A stretch of 64,000 nt of DNA from an uncultured Opitutaceae bacterium. GTDB lineage: Bacteria; Verrucomicrobiota; Verrucomicrobiia; Opitutales; Opitutaceae. This document shows, in pieces, positions 34,989-46,456 of the stretch (position 1 is the first letter of the stretch; the number at the start of each line of letters is the position of its first letter). The notes beneath the pieces are model-generated. The model did not search any database and was not told the DNA's origin. It worked only from the letters and a program-made list of their open reading frames with translations. Both the position numbers and the translations under genes were made by a program. The stretch lies in contig CALFNN010000007.1 of assembly GCA_937902925.1 (NCBI GenBank), forward strand, positions 1-64,000, given 5' to 3'.

Positions 34989-35684
34989 TCAGCGTCCGCG
35001 CCGCAGCCTGGCGCGCACCCGCTTGACCAGCCCGCGGACCCGGCTGGCCGGGGCGTGCCCCCGGGTCATGAGCCACTTGCGATGCGGCAGCACCGTGCGC
35101 GCCAAATCCTCCGGTGCGGTGTTTTTGGCGGCGATGCCGGCGGCGAGATCGATGCCCGCGCCGTCAAATACGTGCCGCACAAACGCCGAGCAATAAAACG
35201 CCTGCTCGCGGGCGAGCAGATTCTCGCGCGGCCGCCAGGCCGGGTGGCGCAGGGCCCACGCCGTGCCGGCGATCTCCCGCAGCGAGTAGCGCGTGCCCGC
35301 GGCCACCAGTTCCAAGGCCCCGGACAACACCCGCCGCTCCTGCTCCGCGGTCAGGCTGAAATCGAGCACCGCCAGCGCGGTGGTTTTCGTGGCGTCGTAA
35401 TATTTCGCCACGCGGTTCTCCTGCACGCCCAGCCGGATGTGCTTGCGCTTGATCTCGAGGTCCGACTCGACGAGCCAGTGATGCCCGTCGTGCCGGCGGC
35501 CCTGGAAGATAAACGCGTGCGACCACCGGCTCCATTCGCCGGCGACGTCGATGTGCCGCTGCGCCCGCCCGATCAACCGGTTGATCAACTCGGGCCCGCC
35601 GATGAGCCCGACTCTCCCCGGCCGGGCGTGCTGTTCGAAAAATTCCTCGTTGGTCAGCCCCTCGACGATGATCGTGTCCGGCAT
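34989..35684 (-). CDS. Permuted NlpC/P60 papain-fold protein (YiiX-like)
   Basis: The 231-residue protein has the order of motifs expected for permuted papain-like hydrolases. A His comes first (WSHAFIFQGRRHDGHHWLVESDL) and the nucleophile Cys later (REQAFYCSAFVRHVFDGAGID). Such proteins may cleave amide or thioester bonds in peptidoglycan or lipids; the substrate is unknown. There is no obvious signal peptide from the ATG at 35684. The C-terminus is very basic (RVRGLVKRVRARLRRGR). It lies between the cardiolipin synthase and tpiA. Confidence 0.75.
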   Translation of the reverse strand: MPDTIIVEGLTNEEFFEQHARPGRVGLIGGPELINRLIGRAQRHIDVAGEWSRWSHAFIFQGRRHDGHHWLVESDLEIKRKHIRLGVQENRVAKYYDATKTTALAVLDFSLTAEQERRVLSGALELVAAGTRYSLREIAGTAWALRHPAWRPRENLLAREQAFYCSAFVRHVFDGAGIDLAAGIAAKNTAPEDLARTVLPHRKWLMTRGHAPASRVRGLVKRVRARLRRGR

Positions 35685-35759
35685 GGGGCATGGTGGGATT
35701 GCCCGCGTCCGGCTCGCAATCACGAACCGCCACCGCGACGCACCCCGCCGGCCGGGGCC

Positions 35760-36527
35760 TTACTTCGCCGCCGCCGCGTTGACGAGGTCGACGAAGCTGC
35801 GCGCCTCGAGGCTCGCCCCGCCGATCAGGCCACCGTCGATATCCTTTTGTGCGAGCAACTCGGGGGCGTTGGCGGGCTTCATCGAGCCGCCGTAGAGGAT
35901 GCGCACCCGCATCGCGAGCGCCTCGCCGAACAGCTTGGTGAGCAGCCCGCGGATGAACCCATGGACTTCCTGCGCCTGCTCCGTCGTGGCAACCTTGCCC
36001 GTGCCGATGGCCCAAACCGGCTCGTAGGCCACGATGATGCTCGACGCGAGCTCCTTGCTCACGCCGTCGAGACCGGCTTCGAGTTGGGTCTGCACAACCT
36101 TGAGCGTCGTGCCGGCCTCGCGTTCGGCGAGCGTTTCACCCACGCAGAGGATCGGACGAAGCTGGTTCTTCAACGCGGCGAGAAGCTTCTTGTTTACGAG
36201 CGCGTCGGTCTCGCCGAAGTAGGCGCGCCGCTCACTGTGGCCGAGGATGACGTGGGTCGCAAAGAGCGCGCGCAGCATCGGGGCGGAAATCTCGCCCGTG
36301 TAGGCGCCGTTCGCCTCGAAGTGCATGTTCTGCGCCCCGAGCTTCACCGAGGAGCCCTCCAATACCTTCCCCACCCCCTCGAGTGCCGTGAATGGCGGAC
36401 ACACCACGACATCGACGTCCACCTGGCGGCCGATGGCGCCGACCAGCTCCTGGACGAGCGCGACGGCGTCGGCCGACGTCTTGTTCATCTTCCAGTTGCC
36501 GGCGATGAGTTTCTTGCGGGAGGCCAT
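35760..36527 (-). CDS. tpiA: Triosephosphate isomerase
   Basis: The 255-residue enzyme interconverts dihydroxyacetone phosphate and glyceraldehyde 3-phosphate. Motifs are GNWKMNKT with the catalytic Lys, LGHSERR with the catalytic His, VAYEPVWAIGTGK with the catalytic Glu, and the phosphate-binding LYGGSMKPAN and GLIGGASL. The ATG at 36527 gives the standard N-terminus; the longer frame overlaps pgk by a few bases. It is the last gene of gap-pgk-tpiA. Confidence 0.97.
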   Translation of the reverse strand: MASRKKLIAGNWKMNKTSADAVALVQELVGAIGRQVDVDVVVCPPFTALEGVGKVLEGSSVKLGAQNMHFEANGAYTGEISAPMLRALFATHVILGHSERRAYFGETDALVNKKLLAALKNQLRPILCVGETLAEREAGTTLKVVQTQLEAGLDGVSKELASSIIVAYEPVWAIGTGKVATTEQAQEVHGFIRGLLTKLFGEALAMRVRILYGGSMKPANAPELLAQKDIDGGLIGGASLEARSFVDLVNAAAAK

Positions 36528-36541
36528 GGGAGGGACGGAGT

Positions 36542-37792
36542 TCATGATTCGAGAAAGGCTACGCCTGGAAGCACTTTTCCTTCCAAAAACTCGAGGCTCG
36601 CCCCGCCGCCGGTGGAGCAGTGGGTGACCTTGTCAGCGACCTTGAATTTCTTCGCCGCCGTGGCGGTGTCGCCGCCGCCGACGACCGTCGTCGCGCCCTT
36701 CGCGGTCGCCTCGGCGACTGCGGCGGCCATCGCCTTCGTGGACCCGGCGAATTTCTCGAACTCGAACACGCCCGACGGCCCGTTCCAGATGATGGTCTTC
36801 GCCGCGAGGATGGCCTCGCGGTAGAGCTCGATCGACTTCGGGCCGGCGTCAAGGCCCTGCCAGCCGGCGGGAATGCCGGTGGCGTCGGTCGCCGGCTGCG
36901 TGTTGGCGTTCGGGTCAAACTTGTCGGCGCACACGTAGTCGACCGGAAAGACGAGTTTCACGCCGCGCGCCTTGGCGTCGTCGACGAGCTGCTGCACGAT
37001 CTTCGCCCCCTCGGGGTCGAAGAGGCTCGCGCCGATCTCCATCCCGTCGATGACCTTCTTGAACGTGTAGGCCATGCCGCCGCCGATGATGATCACGTTG
37101 GCCTTGGCGAGGAGGTTTTTGATGAGCGGAATCTTGTCCGCAATCTTCGCCCCGCCGAGGATCGCCAGCAACGGCCGCTGCGGATGGTCGAGCACGGCGG
37201 CAAAGGCCTTGAGCTCGGCCTCCATCAGGAACCCCGCCGCTTTTTGCGGCAGCGTGACGCCGACCATCGACGAGTGCGCGCGATGGGCCGTGCCAAAGGC
37301 GTCGTTGACGAACACGTCGCCGAGCTTCGTCAGCGAGGCGCGAAACGCCGCGACCGCGGCGGGATCGGCCTTCTTCGAGGTGCCATCCTCGAGCTTCACC
37401 TTGCCCTCCTCCTCGATGTGGAAGCGGAGATTTTCGAGCAGCACGACCGAGCCGGCCTTCAATTTGCCCGGCGCGCACGCCGCCTCGACCGCGGGACCCA
37501 CGCAGTCGTCGAGAAACGTCACGGGCTTGCCGAGCAGTTTCTCCAGCTCGGCCGCGACGGGCTTCAGCGAAAACTTCGCGATCTTTTGCCCATCCGGCCG
37601 GCCAAGGTGCGACATGAGGACGACCGCGGCGCCCTGTTCGATGGCGAACCTGATCGTCGGCAAGGCTGCCACGATGCGTTGGTTGTTCGTGATCGCCCCG
37701 GTCGCCTTGTCCTGCGGGACGTTGAAGTCGACGCGCATGAGGACGCGTTGACCGGCGAGCGAGAGATCACGGATGGACTTGAATTTAGGCAT
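36542..37792 (-). CDS. pgk: Phosphoglycerate kinase
   Basis: The 416-residue enzyme transfers phosphate from 1,3-bisphosphoglycerate to ADP. Motifs are [54 protein letters not shown], and the C-terminal [12 protein letters not shown] and [14 protein letters not shown]. It is 105 bp downstream of gap and 14 bp upstream of tpiA, so the three form one glycolytic operon. Two hairpins lie in the gap-pgk interval. Confidence 0.97.
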   Translation of the reverse strand: MPKFKSIRDLSLAGQRVLMRVDFNVPQDKATGAITNNQRIVAALPTIRFAIEQGAAVVLMSHLGRPDGQKIAKFSLKPVAAELEKLLGKPVTFLDDCVGPAVEAACAPGKLKAGSVVLLENLRFHIEEEGKVKLEDGTSKKADPAAVAAFRASLTKLGDVFVNDAFGTAHRAHSSMVGVTLPQKAAGFLMEAELKAFAAVLDHPQRPLLAILGGAKIADKIPLIKNLLAKANVIIIGGGMAYTFKKVIDGMEIGASLFDPEGAKIVQQLVDDAKARGVKLVFPVDYVCADKFDPNANTQPATDATGIPAGWQGLDAGPKSIELYREAILAAKTIIWNGPSGVFEFEKFAGSTKAMAAAVAEATAKGATTVVGGGDTATAAKKFKVADKVTHCSTGGGASLEFLEGKVLPGVAFLES

Positions 37793-37805
37793 GGCGAAAG
37801 CCGCT

Positions 37806-37850
37806 GTGCCGCCCGGTCGCAGGCGGCACGGAGGAAACGGCTCCCTCCGT
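37806..37850 (-). other. Double hairpin between gap and pgk
   Basis: GTGCCGCC (37806-37813) pairs perfectly with GGCGGCAC (37822-37829). ACGGAGG (37828-37834) pairs with CCTCCGT (37844-37850). There is no T-run. The tandem stems may stabilise or set a processing site in the gap-pgk message, or attenuate readthrough. Confidence 0.5.
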
Positions 37851-37897
37851 GCATCCCGCGCCGTGGCGGTTCGATCGAGGTTCGGTGCAGAGGAAGA

Positions 37898-38998
<1,101 letters not shown>

Positions 38999-39108
38999 TT
39001 AGATGGACCCGCGTGAACGCGGGGACATGCGAATGAACATGCCGCGCGCCCGGATGCAAGGGTTTTGGCGGTGCATTAACTGGCATAATCCGCGCGTTCC
39101 TTGCGGCA

Positions 39109-41583
39109 CTACTCATCGCTGAGCCAGAGCCCGCAGCCGAGGGCCGGCACGAACAGGTCCGCCTGCACCGGCAGCGTCGCGCCGTGGGCCTCGCTGGCGA
39201 AGAACCGCTCATGGTCGGCGAGTTGTTCCCACGCCCCCGGCACGCTGCCGGCCACCTCGCCGCCGATGGGAATGGTGATGTCGCCCCGCGTCGGGTTGAC
39301 GGCAAACAGCAGCCGCGCCGGACCCTGCGACAGGTCCGCGTTGTAGAGCACGGCCGTCGCCGGCGAATCCGGGCGGCGGAAAAACTGGAAGAAGCCCTCG
39401 CTCGGTCGCGACCACTGGCGCAGGAGCCGCCCGAGATCGCTCCGCCGAAACGCGATCCAGTCCGCGAAATAACCATGCGTGCCGAGGTGCGAGTAGAGCC
39501 GGTGGTAGTCGAGCGCGTTGAGCTCGCCGAGCTGGTAGGTGTTGTTCACCCCGTGCTTCGACCGGAGAAAATCCTGCCCCGCCGCAATCATCGGGATCCC
39601 GAGCGACATGAACAGCAGCGCCGCCATCAGGTGCGTGCGACTGCGGTCGTTCGGCGTCGCCGCGTAGCCGTCGAAGCCGGGATTCTCGGTGATGTTGTCG
39701 AGCCAGGCGCGATCGTCGTGCGACTCGGTGTAGTTCACCGTCTGCGCCGGCCACTTCGCGAAATACCAGGGCGAGCCGCGCAGGAAATACTCCATCCGGT
39801 CCGCGGGCGCCGCGCCGCGCACGTAGTCGCGCAGGCAGTCGCGGTAGCCATCGTTCCACGAGGCCCAGCCGGTGTCGCGCAACGCCCCCGCGATGTGCCC
39901 GCGAAAACTCCACGGCTCGGCGATGAGCACCACGTCCGGCTTCACCCGCTTCAAGGCTGCCTCGATCTCGCGCAGCACCTCGATCCCGAGCAACTCCGCG
40001 AGATCGAAGCGAAATCCGTCGACGCCGTAGGCCTCGATGAGGTGCACGCAACTGTCGATGATGAGCCGCTTCGCCATCGCGGCGCTCGCGCGCAGGTCGT
40101 TGCCGCATCCGCTCCAGTTCGCGAGCTGCCCGGTGGCGTCCTGCTCGAAATAGTAGAGCCGGTCGATGAACATCAGGTGCGCCGGCACGCCGACGTGATT
40201 ATAGACGACGTCGAACAGCACCGCCATGCCGCGCCCGTGAAACGCCGCGACGAGGCTCTGCAGCTCGACCACGCCGGACGCCGCTTTCGGCGCGAGGGCG
40301 TAGCTGCTCTCGGGCGCGAAGAAGTTGTTCGTCATGTAGCCCCAGCCGTATTCTTCGGGCGTCACGTTATCGAACTCCTGCACCGGTTGCAGCTCGACGC
40401 AGTTCACGCCGAGCAAGTGCAGGTAGAACTCCGGATGTTCGACCCATTTGCGCAGGCCGGTGAAACCGCGGCGCTCCGCCGGCGTGGCGTCGATCGGGGC
40501 GTTCGCCACCAGGTCGCGCACATGCGCTTCGACGATCACGAGATCGTGCCAGGCGGGCGTCTTGAAACTGCGGTCCCCTCTCCCCACCCACGCGCTGTCC
40601 AGCACGATCCCCGGGCCGTCGCGCCCCACGGTCGCCAGGGCATAGGGGTCGAGCACGTGCGTCGACGGCTCGAACTTCCCGGCGCCCTCGCGCACCCCGT
40701 CGATCGTATACCAGTAGAACCAGCCGTGGAGGTTGCGGTTCAGCACCATTTCCCAGACCCCCGCCGCGCCGTCGGCATCGCGCCGCCGCGCCAGCGCAAA
40801 CGATTGTGGCTCGCCCGGCGCCTCGTGGTCCTGGGTCACCCATAGCGTGACGCTCCGGGCGCGCGGCGCGAAAAGCCGGAATGTCGTCTCCGTTCCGTGC
40901 ACCAGCGCTCCGAGCGGCAGGTCGGTCTTCAGCTCGTAGAAAAAATTCCCCGGCACCAGCGGCACCCCGCCGCCCGGCGGCGTTCCATCCGGGCGCTCGG
41001 CCCACGCAACCGTGCGCGACTCGGCCAGATCGAGGGGCACCGTCAGCGTAAATCGCCACAAGTGCCGACCCGTCCGCGCCGGGTCCAGCGCCCGGTTGAG
41101 ATTATTGTGATCGTCGCGCACCACGTTGGGCGCATCCCCCGGCGGCACGAGCCACTGGTGCTCGCCGGTCACGAACTTGAAGCGCATGCCGTCTTTCCCG
41201 AGGATTTGCGCCGCATCGCCCGTCCAGCGCAGGACGTATTCGCCGTCGAGTTCGGCGCGCTGCAGGCGCCACGCTTCCTTGCCGACCGCCGCCTGCCAGC
41301 CGTTGAAGTCGCCCGCGAGATAAACCGTGTCGTTCAGCGGATCGACCGCGCAGCCATGCTCGAGCGGCAGCACAAATGTGATCTTCCCCTCGTTCACATA
41401 GTAGCCGTAGGCCCGCCCCGTCACGAGGCCCGGCGCCGGCGCCAGGGCGTCCGGAGCCGGACATTGCTCGCCCAGGGTGATGCGGGGTGGCGCCTCGCCC
41501 GGCCAATCGCGGTCGAGCTCGACCACCCCGGTGGTCAGCGATTCCAGCCAGGCGCGAACGATGCGGCGGGGAGCGTCAGACAT
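39109..41583 (-). CDS. Pullulanase-type GH13 glycoside hydrolase
   Basis: The 824-residue protein has N-terminal carbohydrate-binding modules (VYLAGDFNGWQAAVG at about 90-105; a CBM48 unit around FRLFAPRARSVTLWV at 240-310). A GH13 catalytic barrel follows: VVYNHVG, the nucleophile Asp in GVDGFRFDLAELLG, the acid Glu in VVLIAEPWS, and TESHDDRAW. The motif YGWGYMTNNFFAPE is typical of pullulanases and debranching enzymes. It should cut alpha-1,6 links in glycogen or pullulan. No signal peptide is seen, so it is probably a cytoplasmic glycogen enzyme. It lies just upstream of gap but 149 bp away. Confidence 0.88.
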   Translation of the reverse strand: MSDAPRRIVRAWLESLTTGVVELDRDWPGEAPPRITLGEQCPAPDALAPAPGLVTGRAYGYYVNEGKITFVLPLEHGCAVDPLNDTVYLAGDFNGWQAAVGKEAWRLQRAELDGEYVLRWTGDAAQILGKDGMRFKFVTGEHQWLVPPGDAPNVVRDDHNNLNRALDPARTGRHLWRFTLTVPLDLAESRTVAWAERPDGTPPGGGVPLVPGNFFYELKTDLPLGALVHGTETTFRLFAPRARSVTLWVTQDHEAPGEPQSFALARRRDADGAAGVWEMVLNRNLHGWFYWYTIDGVREGAGKFEPSTHVLDPYALATVGRDGPGIVLDSAWVGRGDRSFKTPAWHDLVIVEAHVRDLVANAPIDATPAERRGFTGLRKWVEHPEFYLHLLGVNCVELQPVQEFDNVTPEEYGWGYMTNNFFAPESSYALAPKAASGVVELQSLVAAFHGRGMAVLFDVVYNHVGVPAHLMFIDRLYYFEQDATGQLANWSGCGNDLRASAAMAKRLIIDSCVHLIEAYGVDGFRFDLAELLGIEVLREIEAALKRVKPDVVLIAEPWSFRGHIAGALRDTGWASWNDGYRDCLRDYVRGAAPADRMEYFLRGSPWYFAKWPAQTVNYTESHDDRAWLDNITENPGFDGYAATPNDRSRTHLMAALLFMSLGIPMIAAGQDFLRSKHGVNNTYQLGELNALDYHRLYSHLGTHGYFADWIAFRRSDLGRLLRQWSRPSEGFFQFFRRPDSPATAVLYNADLSQGPARLLFAVNPTRGDITIPIGGEVAGSVPGAWEQLADHERFFASEAHGATLPVQADLFVPALGCGLWLSDE

Positions 41584-41691
41584 GCGGAAGTAAGAGCATT
41601 CGCCGGGCCGGTCGTGACGACAAGCGGGAAACGAGGACCCTGTGGCGCGACTCCGCGTCCGCGCGATGCCGCGGGCAAATTTTCCCGCCCG

Positions 41692-44600
41692 TCAGTTTCC
41701 GCCCTGTCCCGATCCGGCGCGCGGATGGGCGGCGTCCACCACGATCAAATCCGTCACGTCGATCGAGCGTTGCGAAATGCGCGCCGCGTTGAGCTGCGCG
41801 GGAAGGTCGCCCACGCCGTGCGAGGTGCTGCCCGCGGTGAAGACCAGCCGGTTCACCCCGCTCACCAGCACCGCGCGTCCGTTCGGCTGCAGCAGACTTC
41901 CGCCCGCCACCAGCGTGTCACCTGTCGTCGACCCGAGCAGGAGGACCGGCGTGGCCGCCTCGTTCGCGGCGATATGGCTCACATTGACGGGTCCGGTGAA
42001 ATTCACCCCGGGAGCATAAATGCCGGCGAAGCCATCGAGCGCGGCAAACGTCACGTTCGCGGCGCGCACGCCGCCAAATTGCCCGTTGGCACTCGTGATC
42101 GCGATGTATTCGATCGCGGCGACGCCGTTGTAGTCCACCCCCGGCTTAAACAGGCTCTGGTTGACCGCGGTCAGCGGGCCAACCGTGTAGACGGAAACGT
42201 TCGTCGTTTCGTCCGCCCCGGTGATCACGATGCGCGCCAGCCCCTTCCAGTAGCTTACGCCCGGTTGGTTGTAGTTTTGCGCCGGAGCTGGCCCGGAAAA
42301 AAAATTCAAGTCGACCGACAGCGTGCCGGCGCCACTGAACTCCACCTGCACGATATCGTTCATCAAATCGACAAACGATGTCCGCGTGATCTTGCCCGGC
42401 TCCGCCGTGATGGAGGCCGCCGGTCCCGTGAGCAGCACCTGATCAAACGTATTTCCATTCGCCGGCACAAATACTCCATGCGCCACCTCCGTGCCTCCGC
42501 CCACGACCTTGCTGGTGGTTGCCAGGCCGACCACCGCGGCCTCGCTCAGGTCCGCGCCTCCACCGGCACCTCCGACCGTGTAAGTGTAGACGCCCGTCTG
42601 CTCCGGCTGGAGATTGTCGAGCACCAGCGTCGCGCTCCCGGCGCCGTCCGCGAGCGCCGTGCCATTGCGCTGCCATTGCAGTGGCACGCCGGAATTCGCC
42701 ATCAAGGTCACGCGATCTCCCTGGACCGGCGTGACCGCGCCCGACGCGGTGCTGACCTCCGGCCGCGGGATCGTGGGCACGGCAAGACGGATCGAATTGT
42801 TTGCCGCGTCCGCAACGTAGAGGTTTCCGGCCGCGTCGACCGCCACCCCGGTGGTGAAATAGTCCTTCGACACCCCGTCGATCGGCGCAATCTCGGTGTA
42901 GGGCCCCGCGTTTCCCGGCAGGGTGGTGACCGTTCCGCCCGCGGTCACCTGGCGAATCCGATCGTTGCCGTCAGCCACATAGAGCATGCCCTGCCGGTCG
43001 ATCGCGATCGCAGCAGCGGACGCAAACTGCGCCGCGCTCCCGGCGCCGTCGGCGGTGCCGGCGATTCCGCTCTGCCCGGCCAGCGTGCTCACGACTCCGG
43101 CGGGAGTGATCTTGCGGATCGTGAAAGTGCTGCGATCGCTGACAAACAGGTTGCCCGCGCCGTCGACGACGATGCCCGCGGGCTGCCCGAATCTCGCCAC
43201 GTTGCCGGCACCGTCGGCGTCGCCTTGTTCACCCGACTTCCCGGCCACCGTCGTGACCGTGCCGCTGGGCGTGATCCGGCGGATCGCAGAATTCAACTCG
43301 TCGGCGACGTAGACGACTCCCGTGGCGTCGACCGCCAAGCCATACGGCAGGGCGAAGCGCGCCGCGGCGCCCGTGCCATCCGCATAGCCCGATCCTCCCG
43401 CCGAACCCGCGAACGTCGTCACCACGCCCGCTGGCGTGATCTTGCGAATGGTGGAGTTGCCGCTGTCGGCCACGTAGACGTTGCCCGCGCCGTCGGGCGC
43501 GACCCCGAGGGGAAACGCGAAGCTCGCCGCCGTCCTCGTTCCGTCCGTGTGCCCTTCCTGTCCCGCCATGCCCGCGAGCGTCGTCACGACCCCGGCGCGC
43601 GAAATCTTTCGGATCAGATGGTTGAACGTGTCCGCCACGTAGGTCGTGCCGCCGGCATCGACGGCGATGCCGCGGGGTGACGCGAACTGGGCGAGGCTTC
43701 CCATCCCGTCGGCGAACCCGGCACTCGGCCCGCGCCCGGCGAAGGTCGTGACCGTCCCCGCCGGCGTCACCTTGCGGATCACGCAGTTCAACACGTCGGC
43801 CACGTAGGCATTGCCGAAAGCATCCACGGCCACGCTGTAGGGCAGGTGAAACAGCGCCGTCCCGCCGTTGCCATCGGCATAACCCTGAACTCCGAACGCC
43901 CCGGCCAGCCTGGTCGCCACGCCCGCCGGCGAAATCCGGCTGACGGTCTGAGCGTAGAGCTCCGCCACGTAGAGACTGCCGTCATTGCCGAAGGCCACGC
44001 CGTTCGGGCCGCTGGCCGCTGTCAGCCCGGTGATCGTCGTCACGTCGCCCGCCGGCGTGATGCGACGCAAACCCGTGTCCGGGTCCGCCAGCAAGACGTT
44101 GCCCGCAGCATCGACGGCCACGCCGGTTGGATACTCGAAGCGTGCCGCGCTGCCGTTGCCATCGACGTTGCCGTCCTCGCCCGCCTTGCCCGCCAGGGTT
44201 GTCGCCCGGCCGGCCAGGCTGATCGCCCGCACCGTGTTGTTTCCGAAATCGGCCACGTAGATGGTGGTTCCCGCGCGGTCCACCGCCACGCCCGCCGGTA
44301 GGTTGAAGCGTGCGCTCAACCGGTCCCCATCGTCGCTCCCGGCCACGCCGGGCGCGCCCGCCCAGGTGCTCACGTCGCCCGCCGGCGTGATCCGCCGGAT
44401 CGTGTGACTGTGCGTGTCCGCCACGTAGACGGAACCCGACGCGTCCACAGTCAGCGCAAAGGGAAGAAAGAAACGCGCCGCCCGGCCGTTGCCATCCGCC
44501 GTGCCGGTCGCACCGGGCGATCCGGCGACCGTGGTCACGACGCCGGCCGGAGTAATCTTGCGGATCGTGTCGTTGAGGTAATCGGCGACATAAAGGTTCC

Positions 44601-44784
44601 CGCCCGCGTCGATCGCGACGCCGGACGGCGACGCGAATGCCGCGACCCCGCGGGATCCATCGACGTTGGCGAGGAGCGGCCGCCCTGCATAGAGCCCGAA
44701 CTCGTAACCCGACGCCCGTGCCCGGGTGCTGAGGGCCAGCAGTGCGGCCAATGCGAACGCTCGAAAGATGGAGGACAATTTCAC
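41692..44784 (-). CDS. Exported 12-unit NHL-repeat protein with Ig-like domain
   Basis: The 1030-residue protein has a signal peptide (FRAFALAALLALSTRARAS) from a GTG at 44784. The next roughly 660 residues hold 12 NHL-type units of about 55-60 residues with the recurring core GVAVDxxGNxYVADxxNxTIRKITPAGxVTTxAG and a DG-x-G-xx-AxF linker. Unit 5 is shortened. Twelve units would make two six-bladed propellers. An Ig-like domain follows (VTLMANSGVPLQWQRNGTAL; LDNLQPEQTGVYTYTV), then a C-terminal beta-rich domain (VNVSHIAANEAATPVLLLGS). There is no PEP-CTERM tail. A binding or enzyme role at the cell surface is likely but unassigned. Confidence 0.88.
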   Translation of the reverse strand: MKLSSIFRAFALAALLALSTRARASGYEFGLYAGRPLLANVDGSRGVAAFASPSGVAIDAGGNLYVADYLNDTIRKITPAGVVTTVAGSPGATGTADGNGRAARFFLPFALTVDASGSVYVADTHSHTIRRITPAGDVSTWAGAPGVAGSDDGDRLSARFNLPAGVAVDRAGTTIYVADFGNNTVRAISLAGRATTLAGKAGEDGNVDGNGSAARFEYPTGVAVDAAGNVLLADPDTGLRRITPAGDVTTITGLTAASGPNGVAFGNDGSLYVAELYAQTVSRISPAGVATRLAGAFGVQGYADGNGGTALFHLPYSVAVDAFGNAYVADVLNCVIRKVTPAGTVTTFAGRGPSAGFADGMGSLAQFASPRGIAVDAGGTTYVADTFNHLIRKISRAGVVTTLAGMAGQEGHTDGTRTAASFAFPLGVAPDGAGNVYVADSGNSTIRKITPAGVVTTFAGSAGGSGYADGTGAAARFALPYGLAVDATGVVYVADELNSAIRRITPSGTVTTVAGKSGEQGDADGAGNVARFGQPAGIVVDGAGNLFVSDRSTFTIRKITPAGVVSTLAGQSGIAGTADGAGSAAQFASAAAIAIDRQGMLYVADGNDRIRQVTAGGTVTTLPGNAGPYTEIAPIDGVSKDYFTTGVAVDAAGNLYVADAANNSIRLAVPTIPRPEVSTASGAVTPVQGDRVTLMANSGVPLQWQRNGTALADGAGSATLVLDNLQPEQTGVYTYTVGGAGGGADLSEAAVVGLATTSKVVGGGTEVAHGVFVPANGNTFDQVLLTGPAASITAEPGKITRTSFVDLMNDIVQVEFSGAGTLSVDLNFFSGPAPAQNYNQPGVSYWKGLARIVITGADETTNVSVYTVGPLTAVNQSLFKPGVDYNGVAAIEYIAITSANGQFGGVRAANVTFAALDGFAGIYAPGVNFTGPVNVSHIAANEAATPVLLLGSTTGDTLVAGGSLLQPNGRAVLVSGVNRLVFTAGSTSHGVGDLPAQLNAARISQRSIDVTDLIVVDAAHPRAGSGQGGN

Positions 44785-45053
44785 GCGAATAAAGCGAGAG
44801 GCCGGTCCCGCGGATTTATTCCGCCGAGATAGACTCCCGCTTTCCGAGCAGGCAACGGCGGTCGACGTTTGAGACGAGCGGCGAATGGTAACAACGCTGT
44901 TAAGATCGCGTGACGTCTCCCGCCGCCAGCCGCCGCGCCCACGACCGCAACGCCGCCAAGACGACGGAAGGCACGAATGGCCACCTTGGGTTACCCGGCG
45001 AATTAGGACGGGACGACGGCGGGTTTTTCCGCCATTCACGAACCATCCCCGTC

Positions 45054-46385
45054 ATGAACACGCTCCGCCGGCTCGTCCTCCGTCTCGCTGTCAGTCTCCC
45101 TCTGCTCGCCCTCGCAGTCGCCGCCTTCGCCGCGGAGCCGGCGGCGGGCGGCGCCGGTGGCGAACTCAAGCTCGTGATCATCCTCACCCGGCACGGCGTC
45201 CGTTCGCCACTCGCCAACCAGACCAATTTCGGACGCTTCGCCGCGGAAGCCTGGCCCGCGTGGGACGTGCCACCCGGTTTCCTCACCCCGCATGGCAAGC
45301 AGCAGATGCGGCTGATGGGTGACTACTATCGCGCGCGCTACGTCGCAGCCGGCTTGCTGAGTGGACGCGCGGCGACCGACCGCGAGCGCGTCGTTTTCCG
45401 CGCCGATAACGACCAGCGCACCATCGAGACCGCCCGCGATCTCGCCGCAACGCTCCTGCCCGGAATCGAAATCGACCCCCACGCGCTCCCTGACGGCATG
45501 ATTGATCCGCTGTTTCGCCCCGCCGCCGTGACCACACTGTTTCATCCCGACCGCGCCCTCGCAGTCGACGCGGTGCTCGGCCGGATCGGCGGCGATCCCG
45601 GCAACATCACCCAGGCGAACCGCGCCGCGTTCGACACGCTCGAGCGGGTCCTCGTCGGCGAATCCGGCACGCTCCCGCCGGGCAAGGTTGCCGTCGTCGA
45701 CCAACCCGCCGCGGTCGTCCCGGGAACCCTGGATCACACGGTGTCGGTGAGCGGCCCCCTGCAAACCGCGCTGTCGATCACCGACGTGCTCATGCTCGAA
45801 TACGCCGAGGGCATGCCGCTCGAAAAAGTCGGCTGGGGCCGCCTCACTCCCGCCCGGCTCACGCAGCTCATCGAACTGCACTCGCTCGGTTTCGAGCTGA
45901 TGCACGGCACCTTCGAGCCCGCCCGTGTGCAGGCCTCCAATCTCGCGAGTCACCTCCTCGCCACCCTCGAGCAAGCCGCCACCGGCCGGCCCGATCCCGC
46001 CGCAATTGGCGCGCCCGCACAGACGATGGTGGTGGTCGTCGGCCACGATACCAACATCGTCAGCCTCGGCGGCCTGCTCGGCCTCGGCTGGTGGCTGCCG
46101 GGCACCAACCGCAATCCCGTCCTGCCCGGCGGCGCCCTCGTCTTCGAACTCCGCCAGCACGCGGGCGACGGCCGGCTCGCCGTGCGCGCGTTCTACGTGA
46201 GCCAGACGCTCGACCAGATGCGCACGCTCACGCCGCTCTCGCTCGATCATCCGCCGGCGCTTGCCCCGATTTTCATCCCCGGCTGCAGCGAAGCCGGCAC
46301 CGGCTTCGACGCGCCGCTGCCGGCGTTCGAGGCGTTGTTGCGCCGCGTGATCGACCCGCGGTTCGTCGCGCCGGAGCCACATTGA
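45054..46385 (+). CDS. Histidine acid phosphatase (AppA/phytase-like)
   Basis: The 443-residue exported enzyme has a signal peptide ([18 protein letters not shown]), the nucleophile motif [13 protein letters not shown], and the proton-donor motif [18 protein letters not shown]. These define two-domain histidine acid phosphatases that hydrolyse phosphate esters, including glucose 1-phosphate and phytate, in the periplasm. The start at 45054 places the signal peptide at the N-terminus; the longer frame is non-coding. It is divergent from the NHL protein gene (269-bp gap) and is followed by mnmA. Confidence 0.92.
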   Translation: MNTLRRLVLRLAVSLPLLALAVAAFAAEPAAGGAGGELKLVIILTRHGVRSPLANQTNFGRFAAEAWPAWDVPPGFLTPHGKQQMRLMGDYYRARYVAAGLLSGRAATDRERVVFRADNDQRTIETARDLAATLLPGIEIDPHALPDGMIDPLFRPAAVTTLFHPDRALAVDAVLGRIGGDPGNITQANRAAFDTLERVLVGESGTLPPGKVAVVDQPAAVVPGTLDHTVSVSGPLQTALSITDVLMLEYAEGMPLEKVGWGRLTPARLTQLIELHSLGFELMHGTFEPARVQASNLASHLLATLEQAATGRPDPAAIGAPAQTMVVVVGHDTNIVSLGGLLGLGWWLPGTNRNPVLPGGALVFELRQHAGDGRLAVRAFYVSQTLDQMRTLTPLSLDHPPALAPIFIPGCSEAGTGFDAPLPAFEALLRRVIDPRFVAPEPH

Positions 46386-46456
46386 CCGGGCCGCCGGCAA
46401 GGTTGCTCATCCCACGTTTGACAAGCCCGGCTCGCTGCGCGTCGTCTGAGGGCGGA

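Noticed and set aside
40897-43680. A 927-residue open frame opposite the pullulanase and NHL genes
   Set aside because: Its apparent repeats mirror the NHL repeats on the minus strand.
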